Shown one piece after another: positions 1 to 5,689 of a stretch of DNA of 6,100 nt. Numbering within the stretch: the first letter of the stretch is position 1; every line of letters begins with the position of its first letter. Under the pieces are notes generated by a model that did no database searches, was not told the DNA's origin, and saw only the letters and a program-made list of their open reading frames with translations. The translations under genes and the position numbers were made by a program. Source of the DNA: an uncultured Collinsella sp. (GTDB lineage: Bacteria > Actinomycetota > Coriobacteriia > Coriobacteriales > Coriobacteriaceae); contig CAUGVQ010000109.1 of NCBI GenBank assembly GCA_959602875.1, positions 1 to 6,100 on the forward strand, given 5' to 3'.

Positions 1-62
1 CGTGGGAGGGTAGGGCGCCGCTGACCGGTGGACGGCACCGGGCCGTCCGAACGAATGCATTG

Positions 63-90
63 AGAGCCTCTGGATTCCAGAGGCTCTTTT
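63..90 (+). terminator. Intrinsic terminator of the upstream transcription unit
   Basis: A perfect 10-bp stem (64-73 GAGCCTCTGG with 77-86 CCAGAGGCTC) closes on a 3-nt ATT loop, is extended by an A63-T87 pair, and runs into TTTT (87-90). This is the classic factor-independent terminator layout on the plus strand. It ends whatever gene lies to the left of the window and isolates coaE, which must therefore have its own promoter in 89-136. Confidence 0.9.
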
Positions 91-123
91 GCTATGTAGG
101 GTATCTATCTAGTATCCTTATAC
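89..123 (+). promoter_or_regulatory. Probable promoter region of the coaE operon, elements ambiguous
   Basis: The AT-rich stretch between the upstream terminator and the coaE ribosome site is the only place for a promoter. A TTGCTA (89-94) can serve as -35, with TAGTAT (110-115, 15-nt spacer) or TATCCT (113-118, 18-nt spacer) as -10; TATACG (119-124) is another option. None is a convincing pair, so the region is supported better by context than by motif. TATC occurs four times (102, 106, 113, 127). Confidence 0.3.
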
Positions 124-148
124 GGTTATCTGGTTTGAGGAGGCTGGT

Positions 149-790
149 ATGTTCACGGCGTTTGTCATAGGCAACCTTGCCTCCGGTAAAAGCACGGCAA
201 CGCGCTACCTTGCTTCTCGTGGCGCTCGCCGCATCGATCTTGACCAGCTTGCAAAGGATCTTTATGTCCCCGGCTCTGAGATTGTCGAGAGCCTTGTGGA
301 CGCCTTCGGTGCGGACATTCTTGATGAGGGCGGCTACATTCGAACCAAGGTTCTCGCCGAGCGCGCGTTTTCCACTCCCGAGTCTGCGCATCAGCTTAAT
401 TCCATCGTCTTACCTATGGTCTATGATCGGCTGAATAACCTGCTTCTGCCTTCGACGTGCACTGTTGAAGATGATGGTGCCGCCTTTACGGTTGTCGAAG
501 TCTCACTAGCCCAGGAATTCACGTATGCTTTTAATCTCGCTGACGAGATTATCGCTATTACGGCTCCGACTGATATTCGCCGTATGCGCGCTATCGAGCG
601 CGGCATGAGTGCCGAGGACTTTGACGCACGCGCGGCGCTCCAACCTTCCGAGGAGGAGCTTTGCGCGCTTGCTTCGCTTGTGATTGACAATACTGCAGGC
701 GACGACTCTCTTTTCGCTTCCCTCGATGCCTGGATGGCCGACAAGGGGCTTCTTCCTGGTCAAATGAGTCTGGATGGCCTCGATGCCTAA
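149..790 (+). CDS. coaE: Dephospho-CoA kinase, divergent
   Basis: A 213-residue cytoplasmic P-loop kinase that by family would phosphorylate the 3'-hydroxyl of dephospho-CoA, the last step of coenzyme A synthesis. The start ATG has GAGGAGG (137-143) 5 nt upstream. Visible landmarks: Walker A GNLASGKS (residues 8-15); IDLDQLAKDLY (29-39) matching the family's D-A-D substrate region; FGADILDEGG (53-62); LNSIVLP (83-89); RRMRAIERGMS (144-154), the arginine-rich lid; Q165; and LASLVIDN (174-181) near the C-terminus. The overall order fits CoaE and the length is slightly above the usual 200. Several family hallmarks are altered: the glycine-rich TGGIGSGK loop is replaced, the conserved His-Pro is Leu-Pro (88-89), and the Pro-Leu-Leu-Phe-Glu segment reads SLAQE. 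Position next to uvrB supports coaE, as in other Actinobacteria. Function is probable but weaker than for a canonical member. Its end overlaps the next gene. Confidence 0.85.
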   Translation: MFTAFVIGNLASGKSTATRYLASRGARRIDLDQLAKDLYVPGSEIVESLVDAFGADILDEGGYIRTKVLAERAFSTPESAHQLNSIVLPMVYDRLNNLLLPSTCTVEDDGAAFTVVEVSLAQEFTYAFNLADEIIAITAPTDIRRMRAIERGMSAEDFDARAALQPSEEELCALASLVIDNTAGDDSLFASLDAWMADKGLLPGQMSLDGLDA

Positions 791-1367
791 TCGTGTTCGT
801 CTTCTCGCTTGGTATCGAATTATTCCGCTTCTCGTTATGGCGCTGATCGGCGTCATCTCGTTTGTGTACGTCTACGCACCTGCCGCCCTTTTTCAGCTCA
901 TCTATCCGCTCGAATACACTGATTACATCAGTGCCTCGAGCGAACGTCACGCGGTTGATCCGTTTTTGGTCGCAGCGGTTATAGAGGCGGAGTCCAACTG
1001 GGATCCTGATGCGGTCTCGTCCAAGGACGCTCACGGACTCATGCAGCTTCTTCCGGCGACGGCAGAGGACATGGTGCGCCTGGGGCTCGTCGATGCGACA
1101 CGTTTTGATCCCGAGAACTTGGACGACCCCGAGACCAATATCGAGTTTGGCAGCGCGTATCTCTCCTATCTGATTGACTATTTCAACGGGTCGACAGACC
1201 GTGCCATCGCGGCGTATAATGCCGGGCTCTCCCGCGTGAACGACTGGACCGAGATCGACACGGCGCTGCACAATGCGATCACGTTTCCTGAGACCCAGGC
1301 GTATCTCTTTAGAGTGAACAACGCTTGGACGCGGTATAAGGAGCTATACAGTAACGAGTTTCTATAA
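783..1367 (+). CDS. Membrane-anchored lytic transglycosylase (SLT domain)
   Basis: A 194-residue peptidoglycan-cleaving enzyme of the Slt70/goose-lysozyme-like fold, which splits MurNAc-GlcNAc bonds with anhydro-MurNAc formation. A basic N-terminus and a hydrophobic segment at about residues 12-33 form a signal anchor, placing the domain outside the membrane. The domain shows the three family motifs: AESNW with presumed catalytic Glu70, then GLMQLLPAT (85-93), then AYNAG (144-148). I chose the ATG at 783 because GGATGG (772-777) lies 5 nt upstream, the spacing of the neighbouring genes; an in-frame ATG at 774 would add three residues. Either start overlaps the coaE stop (8 or 17 nt), so translation is probably coupled. 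uvrB follows after 39 nt, consistent with one operon. Small single-domain size suggests a local wall-remodelling role; substrate specificity cannot be read. Confidence 0.9.
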   Translation: MPNRVRLLAWYRIIPLLVMALIGVISFVYVYAPAALFQLIYPLEYTDYISASSERHAVDPFLVAAVIEAESNWDPDAVSSKDAHGLMQLLPATAEDMVRLGLVDATRFDPENLDDPETNIEFGSAYLSYLIDYFNGSTDRAIAAYNAGLSRVNDWTEIDTALHNAITFPETQAYLFRVNNAWTRYKELYSNEFL

Positions 1368-1406
1368 CGAATCCGCCTGATGGGGCGTGGCGACGAGGAG
1401 GCTTGC

Positions 1407-3662
1407 ATGGAGAAGTTTGAGGTCGAGCGCGTTGGCGGCGAGCTTAAGCGCTTCGGTGTTGCGGGCGATCCCGTCAAGTTTGAGGTTGTTTCTCCCTTTG
1501 AGCCGTCGGGCGACCAGCCCGAGGCCATCGCCTCGTTGGTGAAGGGCGTTGAGGACGGTGACCGCTATCAGGTCCTTCTCGGTGTAACCGGCTCCGGCAA
1601 GACCTATACCATGGCAAAGACTATCGAGGCGCTCGGCAAGCCCACGCTTGTGATGGCTCCCAACAAGACGCTCGCCGCGCAGCTCGCCAGCGAGCTCAAG
1701 GAGTTCTTCCCCCATAACGCGGTGGTCTACTTTGTCTCCTACTACGACTACTACCAGCCCGAGGCCTACGTGCCGCAGAGCGATACCTATATCGAGAAGG
1801 ACGCCTCCATCAACGAGGAGGTCGAGATGCTGCGCCATCAGGCGACGGCGTCTTTGCTCTCGCGTCGCGACGTAATCGTCGTGGCGAGTGTCTCGTGCAT
1901 CTACGGCATCGGCTCGCCGGAGGATTACGCCGGCCTTGCACCCAATGTGGATAAGAAGACCCCGCTCGAGCGCGATGACTTCATTCACACCCTCATCGAT
2001 ATCCAGTACGACCGCAACGACTTCGACCTCGCCCGCGGCACCTTCCGCGTGCGCGGTGACGTGGTCGACGTGTATCCGCCCTACGCTGAGCATCCGCTGC
2101 GCTTTGAGTTCTTTGGCGACGAGGTCGAGCTTATTGCCGAGATTGACGAGGTCACCGGAGAGATTCTGCGGGAATACGACGCAATCCCGGTCTGGCCGGC
2201 TTCGCACTACGTGACCGAGAAACCCAAGGTGACTGCGGCCTTAAAGACAATCGAGGAGGAGTGCGAGCAGCGCGTGGCGGAGCTCAAGGCAGCCGACAAG
2301 CTGCTCGAGGCGCAGCGCCTGCAGCAGCGTACCGACTACGACCTCGAGATGCTCGAGACCATGGGCTTCTGCAACGGCATCGAAAACTACTCGCGCCATC
2401 TCGACGGCCGCAAACCCGGCGAGCCGCCCTTCACGCTCATCGACTACTTCCCCAAGGACATGCTCTGCATCATCGATGAGAGCCATGTGACGGTTCCGCA
2501 GATCCGCGGCATGCACGAGGGCGACCGCTCGCGCAAGGTGACGCTGGTGGAGCACGGTTTCCGCCTGCCGTCGGCGCTCGACAACCGCCCGCTGCGCTTT
2601 GACGAATTTGAGGCGCGCATCCCGCAGTTCATTTACGTCTCAGCGACGCCGGGCGACTACGAGCTGCGTGTGAGCCAGAACAACGTCGAGCAGATCATCC
2701 GTCCCACGGGACTCCTCGACCCCAAGATCGACGTGCGGCCCGTGCGCGGTCAGATCGACGACCTGCTGGAAGAGATTCGCGAGCGCACCGCGCGGCACGA
2801 GCGCGTGCTGGTGACAACGCTTACCAAGCGCATGGCCGAGGACCTCACCGACCACTTGCTCGATGCGGGTGTGAAGGTGAACTACATGCACTCCGACACC
2901 GCGACGATGGACCGCGTGGACATCCTGCGCGACCTGCGTCAGGGCAAGATCGACGTGCTTGTGGGCATCAACCTGTTGCGCGAGGGCCTCGACTTGCCCG
3001 AGGTCTCGCTCGTGGCGATTCTCGATGCGGACAAAGAGGGCTTTTTGCGCAACCGCCGTTCGCTCATCCAGACTATCGGTCGCGCGGCGCGCAACGCCGA
3101 CGGCGCCGTGGTGATGTATGCCGACACGATTACCGACTCGATGCGCGAGGCCATCGACGAGACCAATCGCCGTCGTGCGATTCAGATGAAGTTCAACGAG
3201 GATCACGGCATCGAGCCCAAGACCGTACGCAAGGCCATCAACGACATCTCGAGCTTTATTGCAGAAGCGACCGAGAACGTAGGCAAGCGCGACCGCAGCC
3301 GCGGCGATACGCTTGGGCATGGCGCGTTCTTCACGCCGGCGGGGGAGCACGGCGCCGACGAAGCGCCCGCATCGGCGGCCTCGGACGGGCAGCAGCTCGC
3401 CGAGGAGCTTGCCAACCTGCCCAAAGACGAGCTCGCCCGCATTGTCGCCACCATGGAAGAGGATATGCGTAGCGCGTCCGAGGCCATGGACTTTGAGGAG
3501 GCAGCGCGTCTGCGCGACGCCATCGTGCATCTGCGCGCTATCGCTGAGGGGACGAGCGAGGACGAGGTGATCGAGCTTCTGCGGCGCGATGCACGCAGGG
3601 GAAGCGTGTTTGCCTCCGGCCGCAAGCGCCAAGGCGCGCGGGCAAAGCGCGCCAAGCACTAA
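1407..3662 (+). CDS. uvrB: UvrABC excision nuclease subunit B (DNA damage helicase)
   Basis: A 751-residue UvrB, the ATP-dependent damage-verification subunit of nucleotide excision repair, which is loaded by UvrA and then recruits UvrC. Landmarks: Walker A GVTGSGKT (residues 59-66); the aromatic beta-hairpin YYDYYQPEAYVP (112-123) that clamps the damaged strand; the Walker B DESH box (357-360); YVSATPGDYEL; the motif V/VI stretch GLDLPEVSLVAILDADKEG and QTIGRAARN (555-563); and a C-terminal UVR motif (about 672-709, with MDFEEAARLRD) for UvrC contact. The start at 1407 has GAGGAGG (1395-1401) 5 nt upstream; an in-frame ATG at 1380 would add nine unlikely residues and lacks such a site. The protein is longer than the 660-675 usual: a linker rich in Ala, Gly, Asp and Glu (about 625-670) precedes UVR, and a 40-residue tail with nine Arg/Lys in the last 24 follows it. 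No GAAC-N4-GTTC LexA box was seen upstream. Confidence 0.98.
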   Translation: MEKFEVERVGGELKRFGVAGDPVKFEVVSPFEPSGDQPEAIASLVKGVEDGDRYQVLLGVTGSGKTYTMAKTIEALGKPTLVMAPNKTLAAQLASELKEFFPHNAVVYFVSYYDYYQPEAYVPQSDTYIEKDASINEEVEMLRHQATASLLSRRDVIVVASVSCIYGIGSPEDYAGLAPNVDKKTPLERDDFIHTLIDIQYDRNDFDLARGTFRVRGDVVDVYPPYAEHPLRFEFFGDEVELIAEIDEVTGEILREYDAIPVWPASHYVTEKPKVTAALKTIEEECEQRVAELKAADKLLEAQRLQQRTDYDLEMLETMGFCNGIENYSRHLDGRKPGEPPFTLIDYFPKDMLCIIDESHVTVPQIRGMHEGDRSRKVTLVEHGFRLPSALDNRPLRFDEFEARIPQFIYVSATPGDYELRVSQNNVEQIIRPTGLLDPKIDVRPVRGQIDDLLEEIRERTARHERVLVTTLTKRMAEDLTDHLLDAGVKVNYMHSDTATMDRVDILRDLRQGKIDVLVGINLLREGLDLPEVSLVAILDADKEGFLRNRRSLIQTIGRAARNADGAVVMYADTITDSMREAIDETNRRRAIQMKFNEDHGIEPKTVRKAINDISSFIAEATENVGKRDRSRGDTLGHGAFFTPAGEHGADEAPASAASDGQQLAEELANLPKDELARIVATMEEDMRSASEAMDFEEAARLRDAIVHLRAIAEGTSEDEVIELLRRDARRGSVFASGRKRQGARAKRAKH

Positions 3663-3674
3663 AGCCAGGGCCGA

Positions 3675-3683
3675 TGGTATACT
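3675..3683 (+). promoter_or_regulatory. Extended -10 promoter for the membrane-protein gene
   Basis: TGGTATACT (3675-3683) combines a TG extension with a five-of-six TATAAT-like hexamer (TATACT, 3678-3683), starting 13 nt after the uvrB stop. The -35 position (about 3655-3660, AGCACT) is poor, as is common for extended -10 promoters. A start site near 3690 is inferred, giving a leader of about 50 nt that contains the hairpin at 3699-3717. Confidence 0.5.
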
Positions 3684-3698
3684 CAGGAGAGTTACATC

Positions 3699-3717
3699 GC
3701 GCGGATGCCTGCCGCGC
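3699..3717 (+). other. GC-rich leader hairpin upstream of the membrane-protein gene
   Basis: A perfect 6-bp stem GCGCGG (3699-3704) / CCGCGC (3712-3717) with a 7-nt loop sits between the promoter and the ribosome site AGAGGGG (3728-3734). No T-run follows, so it is not a good terminator for uvrB. It may stabilise the leader or influence initiation; function is unproven. Confidence 0.4.
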
Positions 3718-3739
3718 TCGGGGGAATAGAGGGGTCTCT

Positions 3740-4396
3740 ATGAACGAAGAGTATATGCCCGAGTACCGACCCGTGGATACGAAGGGGCTGGCGGTCAGGC
3801 TCGCCGGCGCTAAGTGGAGCCTCATCGCTATGGCGGTGCTCTGCTTCTTCTGGGCGGTCTACATGTTTGTAACGGCGCCCGAGGGCGGTGCGGGCGGACT
3901 GTTGCCCACGCCTGTTGAGGGCCCCTCCGGCCTAGTTGCCCTGCTGCCCTGGTGGGCAATCGTCGCGGGCTTTGTCGGCTCCATCACCTCGCTCGCCACG
4001 CGCGCGCCCCGTGCCCTCGGCTGGACGGAGCCTGTGCTTTGCATCGTGCTTCTGCTCGCCGGTCTTTGGGGTATCTGGAATGAGCCGCTTCTGGGCTCGT
4101 TCTCTCAGATGCACACCATCACGGGTGTGCTGCTCGCCCTCTACCTCGCCGCGGTGGCTCTCGAGCTTTACCGTCGCGATGAGGCCCTCTGGTTTGCTGA
4201 GCTCATCGTTGCTGCGGTTGTGCTCGTCATTTCGCTCGCCGGCGGTATGAACAACACCGTCGAGAGCGCCCAGGTCGGCTTCTTTGCCCTTGCTTTCTTT
4301 GTTGCCGCTTGGGGCTTTGTTTACGGCGCCATCAAGCTCGCTGCTCCCTCTGATGCGTGCAACGAGGCTCCTGTCGCCGAGGCGGTTGCAGCCTAG
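3740..4396 (+). CDS. Hypothetical six-helix integral membrane protein
   Basis: I do not recognise the family. The 218-residue product has a polar 26-residue N-terminus, six hydrophobic segments (about residues 27-44, 65-87, 98-113, 127-144, 150-168, 179-200) and a short acidic, Ala-rich C-terminal tail. The loop after segment 1 is Gly/Pro-rich (EGGAGG, PTPVEGP). Trp and small residues are frequent inside the helices (PWWAIVAGF, GLWGIW, AAWGFVYG). I see no catalytic, metal-binding or nucleotide-binding motif. The ATG at 3740 is preferred because AGAGGGG (3728-3734) is 5 nt upstream; the in-frame ATG at 3674 lies inside the likely promoter and would add a non-hydrophobic extension. It has its own promoter signal, so co-regulation with uvrB or mrp is not evident. 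A small transporter, sensor or scaffold are all possible. Confidence 0.85.
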   Translation: MNEEYMPEYRPVDTKGLAVRLAGAKWSLIAMAVLCFFWAVYMFVTAPEGGAGGLLPTPVEGPSGLVALLPWWAIVAGFVGSITSLATRAPRALGWTEPVLCIVLLLAGLWGIWNEPLLGSFSQMHTITGVLLALYLAAVALELYRRDEALWFAELIVAAVVLVISLAGGMNNTVESAQVGFFALAFFVAAWGFVYGAIKLAAPSDACNEAPVAEAVAA

Positions 4397-4405
4397 CGGT
4401 GTGGG

Positions 4406-4411
4406 TATCAT
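4406..4411 (+). promoter_or_regulatory. Possible -10 element for mrp
   Basis: TATCAT matches five of six bases of TATAAT and begins 10 nt after the preceding stop codon. No good -35 is visible at 16-18 nt; TTGCAG (4386-4391) is only 14 nt away. The predicted start near 4418 would place the hairpin at 4430-4453 in the leader. Read-through from the upstream gene is an alternative. Confidence 0.3.
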
Positions 4412-4429
4412 AAGCGGGTACTACAACTT

Positions 4430-4453
4430 CGAGAGCGCTTGCGGGCGCTCTCG
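4430..4453 (+). other. Strong leader hairpin upstream of mrp
   Basis: A perfect 9-bp stem CGAGAGCGC (4430-4438) / GCGCTCTCG (4445-4453) closes on a 6-nt TTGCGG loop, 9 nt before the ribosome site AAAGGA (4463-4468). There is no T-run after it, so it is a weak candidate for a terminator of the membrane-protein gene. It more likely acts as an mRNA 5' structure or RNase/processing boundary; that is inference. Confidence 0.55.
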
Positions 4454-4474
4454 ATGCGTATGAAAGGACCATCC

Positions 4475-5320
4475 ATGGCAACATGTGAGCATGCGGTGGC
4501 TGCCGGCGGCAAGACGGCTCCCCAGCAGTTTGAAGAGAACAACCTCTCCGAGGCCAAGCGCGTAATCGCGGTGCTCTCGGGCAAGGGCGGCGTGGGTAAG
4601 TCGTTTGTCACGGGCTCGCTCGCCGTCGAGCTCGCCCGCCGCGGCAACAAGGTCGGTATCCTGGACGCCGATATCACCGGCCCCTCTATCCCCAAGATGC
4701 TCGGCATGAGCGGCCGCCATGCCAGCGGCATCGGCAACCTTTTGCTGCCCGAGGTGTCCACAACCGGCATCAAGGTCATGTCGTCGAACCTGCTGCTCGC
4801 CAACGAGACCGATCCGGTGCTCTGGCGCGGCCCGGTCATCGCCGGTGCGATCCGTCAGTTCTGGAGCGATACCTCCTGGGGTCCGCTCGATTACCTGCTT
4901 GTCGACATGCCTCCGGGCACGGGCGACGTGGCGCTCACGGTCTTCCAGTCACTGCCGGTCGACGGCATCGTTGTGGTCACGAGCCCGCAGGACCTTGTGT
5001 CCATGATTGTGGCCAAGGCCGTGAACATGGCAGACAAGATGAACGTGCCCATCCTCGGCATCATCGAGAACATGAGCTACATTACCTGCCCCGACTGCGG
5101 CAAGAAGATCGAGGTCTTTGGCCCGAGCAAGCTCGATGAGGTTGCCGAGGGCTACGGCGTGAAGGTGCTCGGCCGCCTGCCTATTGATCCGGCGCTCGCT
5201 CTTGCGTGCGATGCGGGTGCGATCGAGGAGGCCCTGCCTGCCGACCTGCTGCCCGATGCGATTGCGGCCTGCGAGGCCGTGGAGCCACACGAGGGCGAAG
5301 ACGCGAGCGAGAACGCCTAA
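4475..5320 (+). CDS. mrp: Mrp/NBP35 (ApbC)-family iron-sulfur carrier ATPase
   Basis: A 281-residue cytoplasmic P-loop ATPase of the Mrp/Nbp35 family, dimeric scaffolds that carry a [4Fe-4S] cluster and deliver it to apoproteins. Visible: deviant Walker A GKGGVGKS (residues 36-43) with the signature lysine K37; DADITGPSIPKMLG (64-77); VDMPPGTGDVALT (143-155), the family signature and Walker B region; SPQDLVSMIVAKAVNM (170-185); and IIENMSYITCPDCGKK (196-211) with the cluster-binding CPDC pair Cys205/Cys208. The N-terminus has only Cys4, not the full N-terminal ferredoxin-like motif of Nbp35, and no DUF59 domain, so it is the short form. The start at 4475 is chosen for AAAGGA (4463-4468) 6 nt upstream; in-frame codons at 4439 (TTG, inside a hairpin), 4454 and 4460 are less likely. 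The acidic tail ends 56 nt before a terminator. Confidence 0.95.
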   Translation: MATCEHAVAAGGKTAPQQFEENNLSEAKRVIAVLSGKGGVGKSFVTGSLAVELARRGNKVGILDADITGPSIPKMLGMSGRHASGIGNLLLPEVSTTGIKVMSSNLLLANETDPVLWRGPVIAGAIRQFWSDTSWGPLDYLLVDMPPGTGDVALTVFQSLPVDGIVVVTSPQDLVSMIVAKAVNMADKMNVPILGIIENMSYITCPDCGKKIEVFGPSKLDEVAEGYGVKVLGRLPIDPALALACDAGAIEEALPADLLPDAIAACEAVEPHEGEDASENA

Positions 5321-5376
5321 CGACCGGCGCGCGGCGTCCGCATATGACGGTTGACCACCTATAGCTGCTTTGTACG

Positions 5377-5400
5377 AGGAGGCCCTGCGGGGCCTCCTTT
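5377..5400 (+). terminator. Intrinsic terminator after mrp
   Basis: A 9-bp GC-rich stem (5377-5385 AGGAGGCCC with 5390-5398 GGGCCTCCT) with a TGCG loop runs into a short TTT (5398-5400). The stem is strong but the T-run is short, so termination may be partial. It closes the mrp transcript and separates it from the repeat cluster downstream. Confidence 0.8.
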
Positions 5401-5464
5401 GCGTGGGTGCGAATGACGGCGTACGTTTTGGTGCTGCGTCGTTTGGATGCCCGGTTCCGCGTTT

Positions 5465-5498
5465 CCGGCAAAAATCGAAGTAGTGAACCCGGTAATGC
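5465..5498 (-). repeat. Intergenic repeat copy 1, left arm of a 34-nt inverted repeat
   Basis: Read on the minus strand this copy contains GGGTTCACTACTTCGATTTT and ends in TGCCGG. It matches the copy at 5589-5622 in opposite orientation at 31 of 34 positions, including the flanking GCATTACC. It also matches copy 2 (5541-5564) at 22 of 24 positions as a direct repeat. Confidence 0.9.
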
Positions 5499-5505
5499 AC
5501 CCGAG
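5492..5505 (-). repeat. Half-copy of the intergenic repeat fused to copy 1
   Basis: GTAATGCACCCGAG matches GTAATGAACCCGAG in copy 2 (5553-5566) at 13 of 14 positions. It overlaps the end of copy 1, as if two units were spliced or one was partly duplicated. Confidence 0.6.
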
Positions 5506-5540
5506 AAAACTCCCGCGAAAGAACCGCAGGTGGGGAGCCT

Positions 5541-5566
5541 GCAAAAACCGAAGTAATGAACCCGAG
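5541..5566 (-). repeat. Intergenic repeat copy 2
   Basis: The minus strand reads GGGTTCATTACTTCGG followed by TTTTTGC. It is a direct repeat of copy 1, offset by 73 bp, and an inverted repeat of copy 4: 5542-5563 against 5635-5656 agree at 21 of 22 positions. It carries the CATTAC variant shared with copy 4 rather than CACTAC. Confidence 0.9.
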
Positions 5567-5588
5567 AGCCCGGGAAGCGCCGAATCGC

Positions 5589-5622
5589 GCATTACCGAGT
5601 TCACTACTTCGATTTTCGCCTG
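5589..5622 (+). repeat. Intergenic repeat copy 3, right arm of the 34-nt inverted repeat
   Basis: Plus-strand GCATTACC, then GAGTTCACTACTTCGATTTT and CGCC. It is the inverted partner of copy 1 (31/34) and shares its CACTAC variant. The run of Ts lies on the outer side, as does the matching run in copy 1 on the other strand. Confidence 0.9.
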
Positions 5623-5631
5623 GAGCTCCCG

Positions 5632-5658
5632 CCGGGGTTCATTACTTCGATTTTTGTC
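5632..5658 (+). repeat. Intergenic repeat copy 4
   Basis: Plus-strand GGGGTTCATTACTTCGATTT plus TTGTC. It is a direct repeat of copy 3, offset by 38 bp, and the inverted partner of copy 2 (21/22 over 5635-5656). Confidence 0.9.
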
Positions 5659-5672
5659 GGGGGGCGCTGTCA

Positions 5673-5689
5673 GGTTTCATTATTGCGGT
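5673..5689 (+). repeat. Degenerate intergenic repeat copy 5
   Basis: GGTTTCATTATTGCGGT agrees with GGGTTCATTACTTCGAT of copy 4 at 13 of 17 positions in the same orientation. It lacks the T-run. It is probably a decayed copy but could be chance. Confidence 0.45.

Noticed and set aside
1..24. C-terminal codons of an upstream gene ending at TGA 22-24 (or TAG 11-13)
   Set aside because: Only seven codons are visible and two frames offer a stop, so neither the frame nor the product can be supported.
1300..1406. LexA/SOS box before uvrB
   Set aside because: Only a half-site GAAC (1316-1319) is present, without a GTTC partner at the required spacing; none was seen upstream of coaE either.
1362..2207. 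Long minus-strand open frames opposite uvrB (also 2640-3659)
   Set aside because: They are antisense shadows caused by high-GC third positions of uvrB; the sense strand carries every UvrB motif.
4430..4453. Intrinsic terminator of the membrane-protein gene
   Set aside because: The stem is strong but is followed by ATGCGTATG with no T-run, so it is listed as a leader hairpin.
5359..5604. 81-codon minus-strand open frame between mrp and the repeats
   Set aside because: It reads through the mrp terminator and repeats 1-2 on the opposite strand; composition is repeat-driven and no ribosome site is evident.
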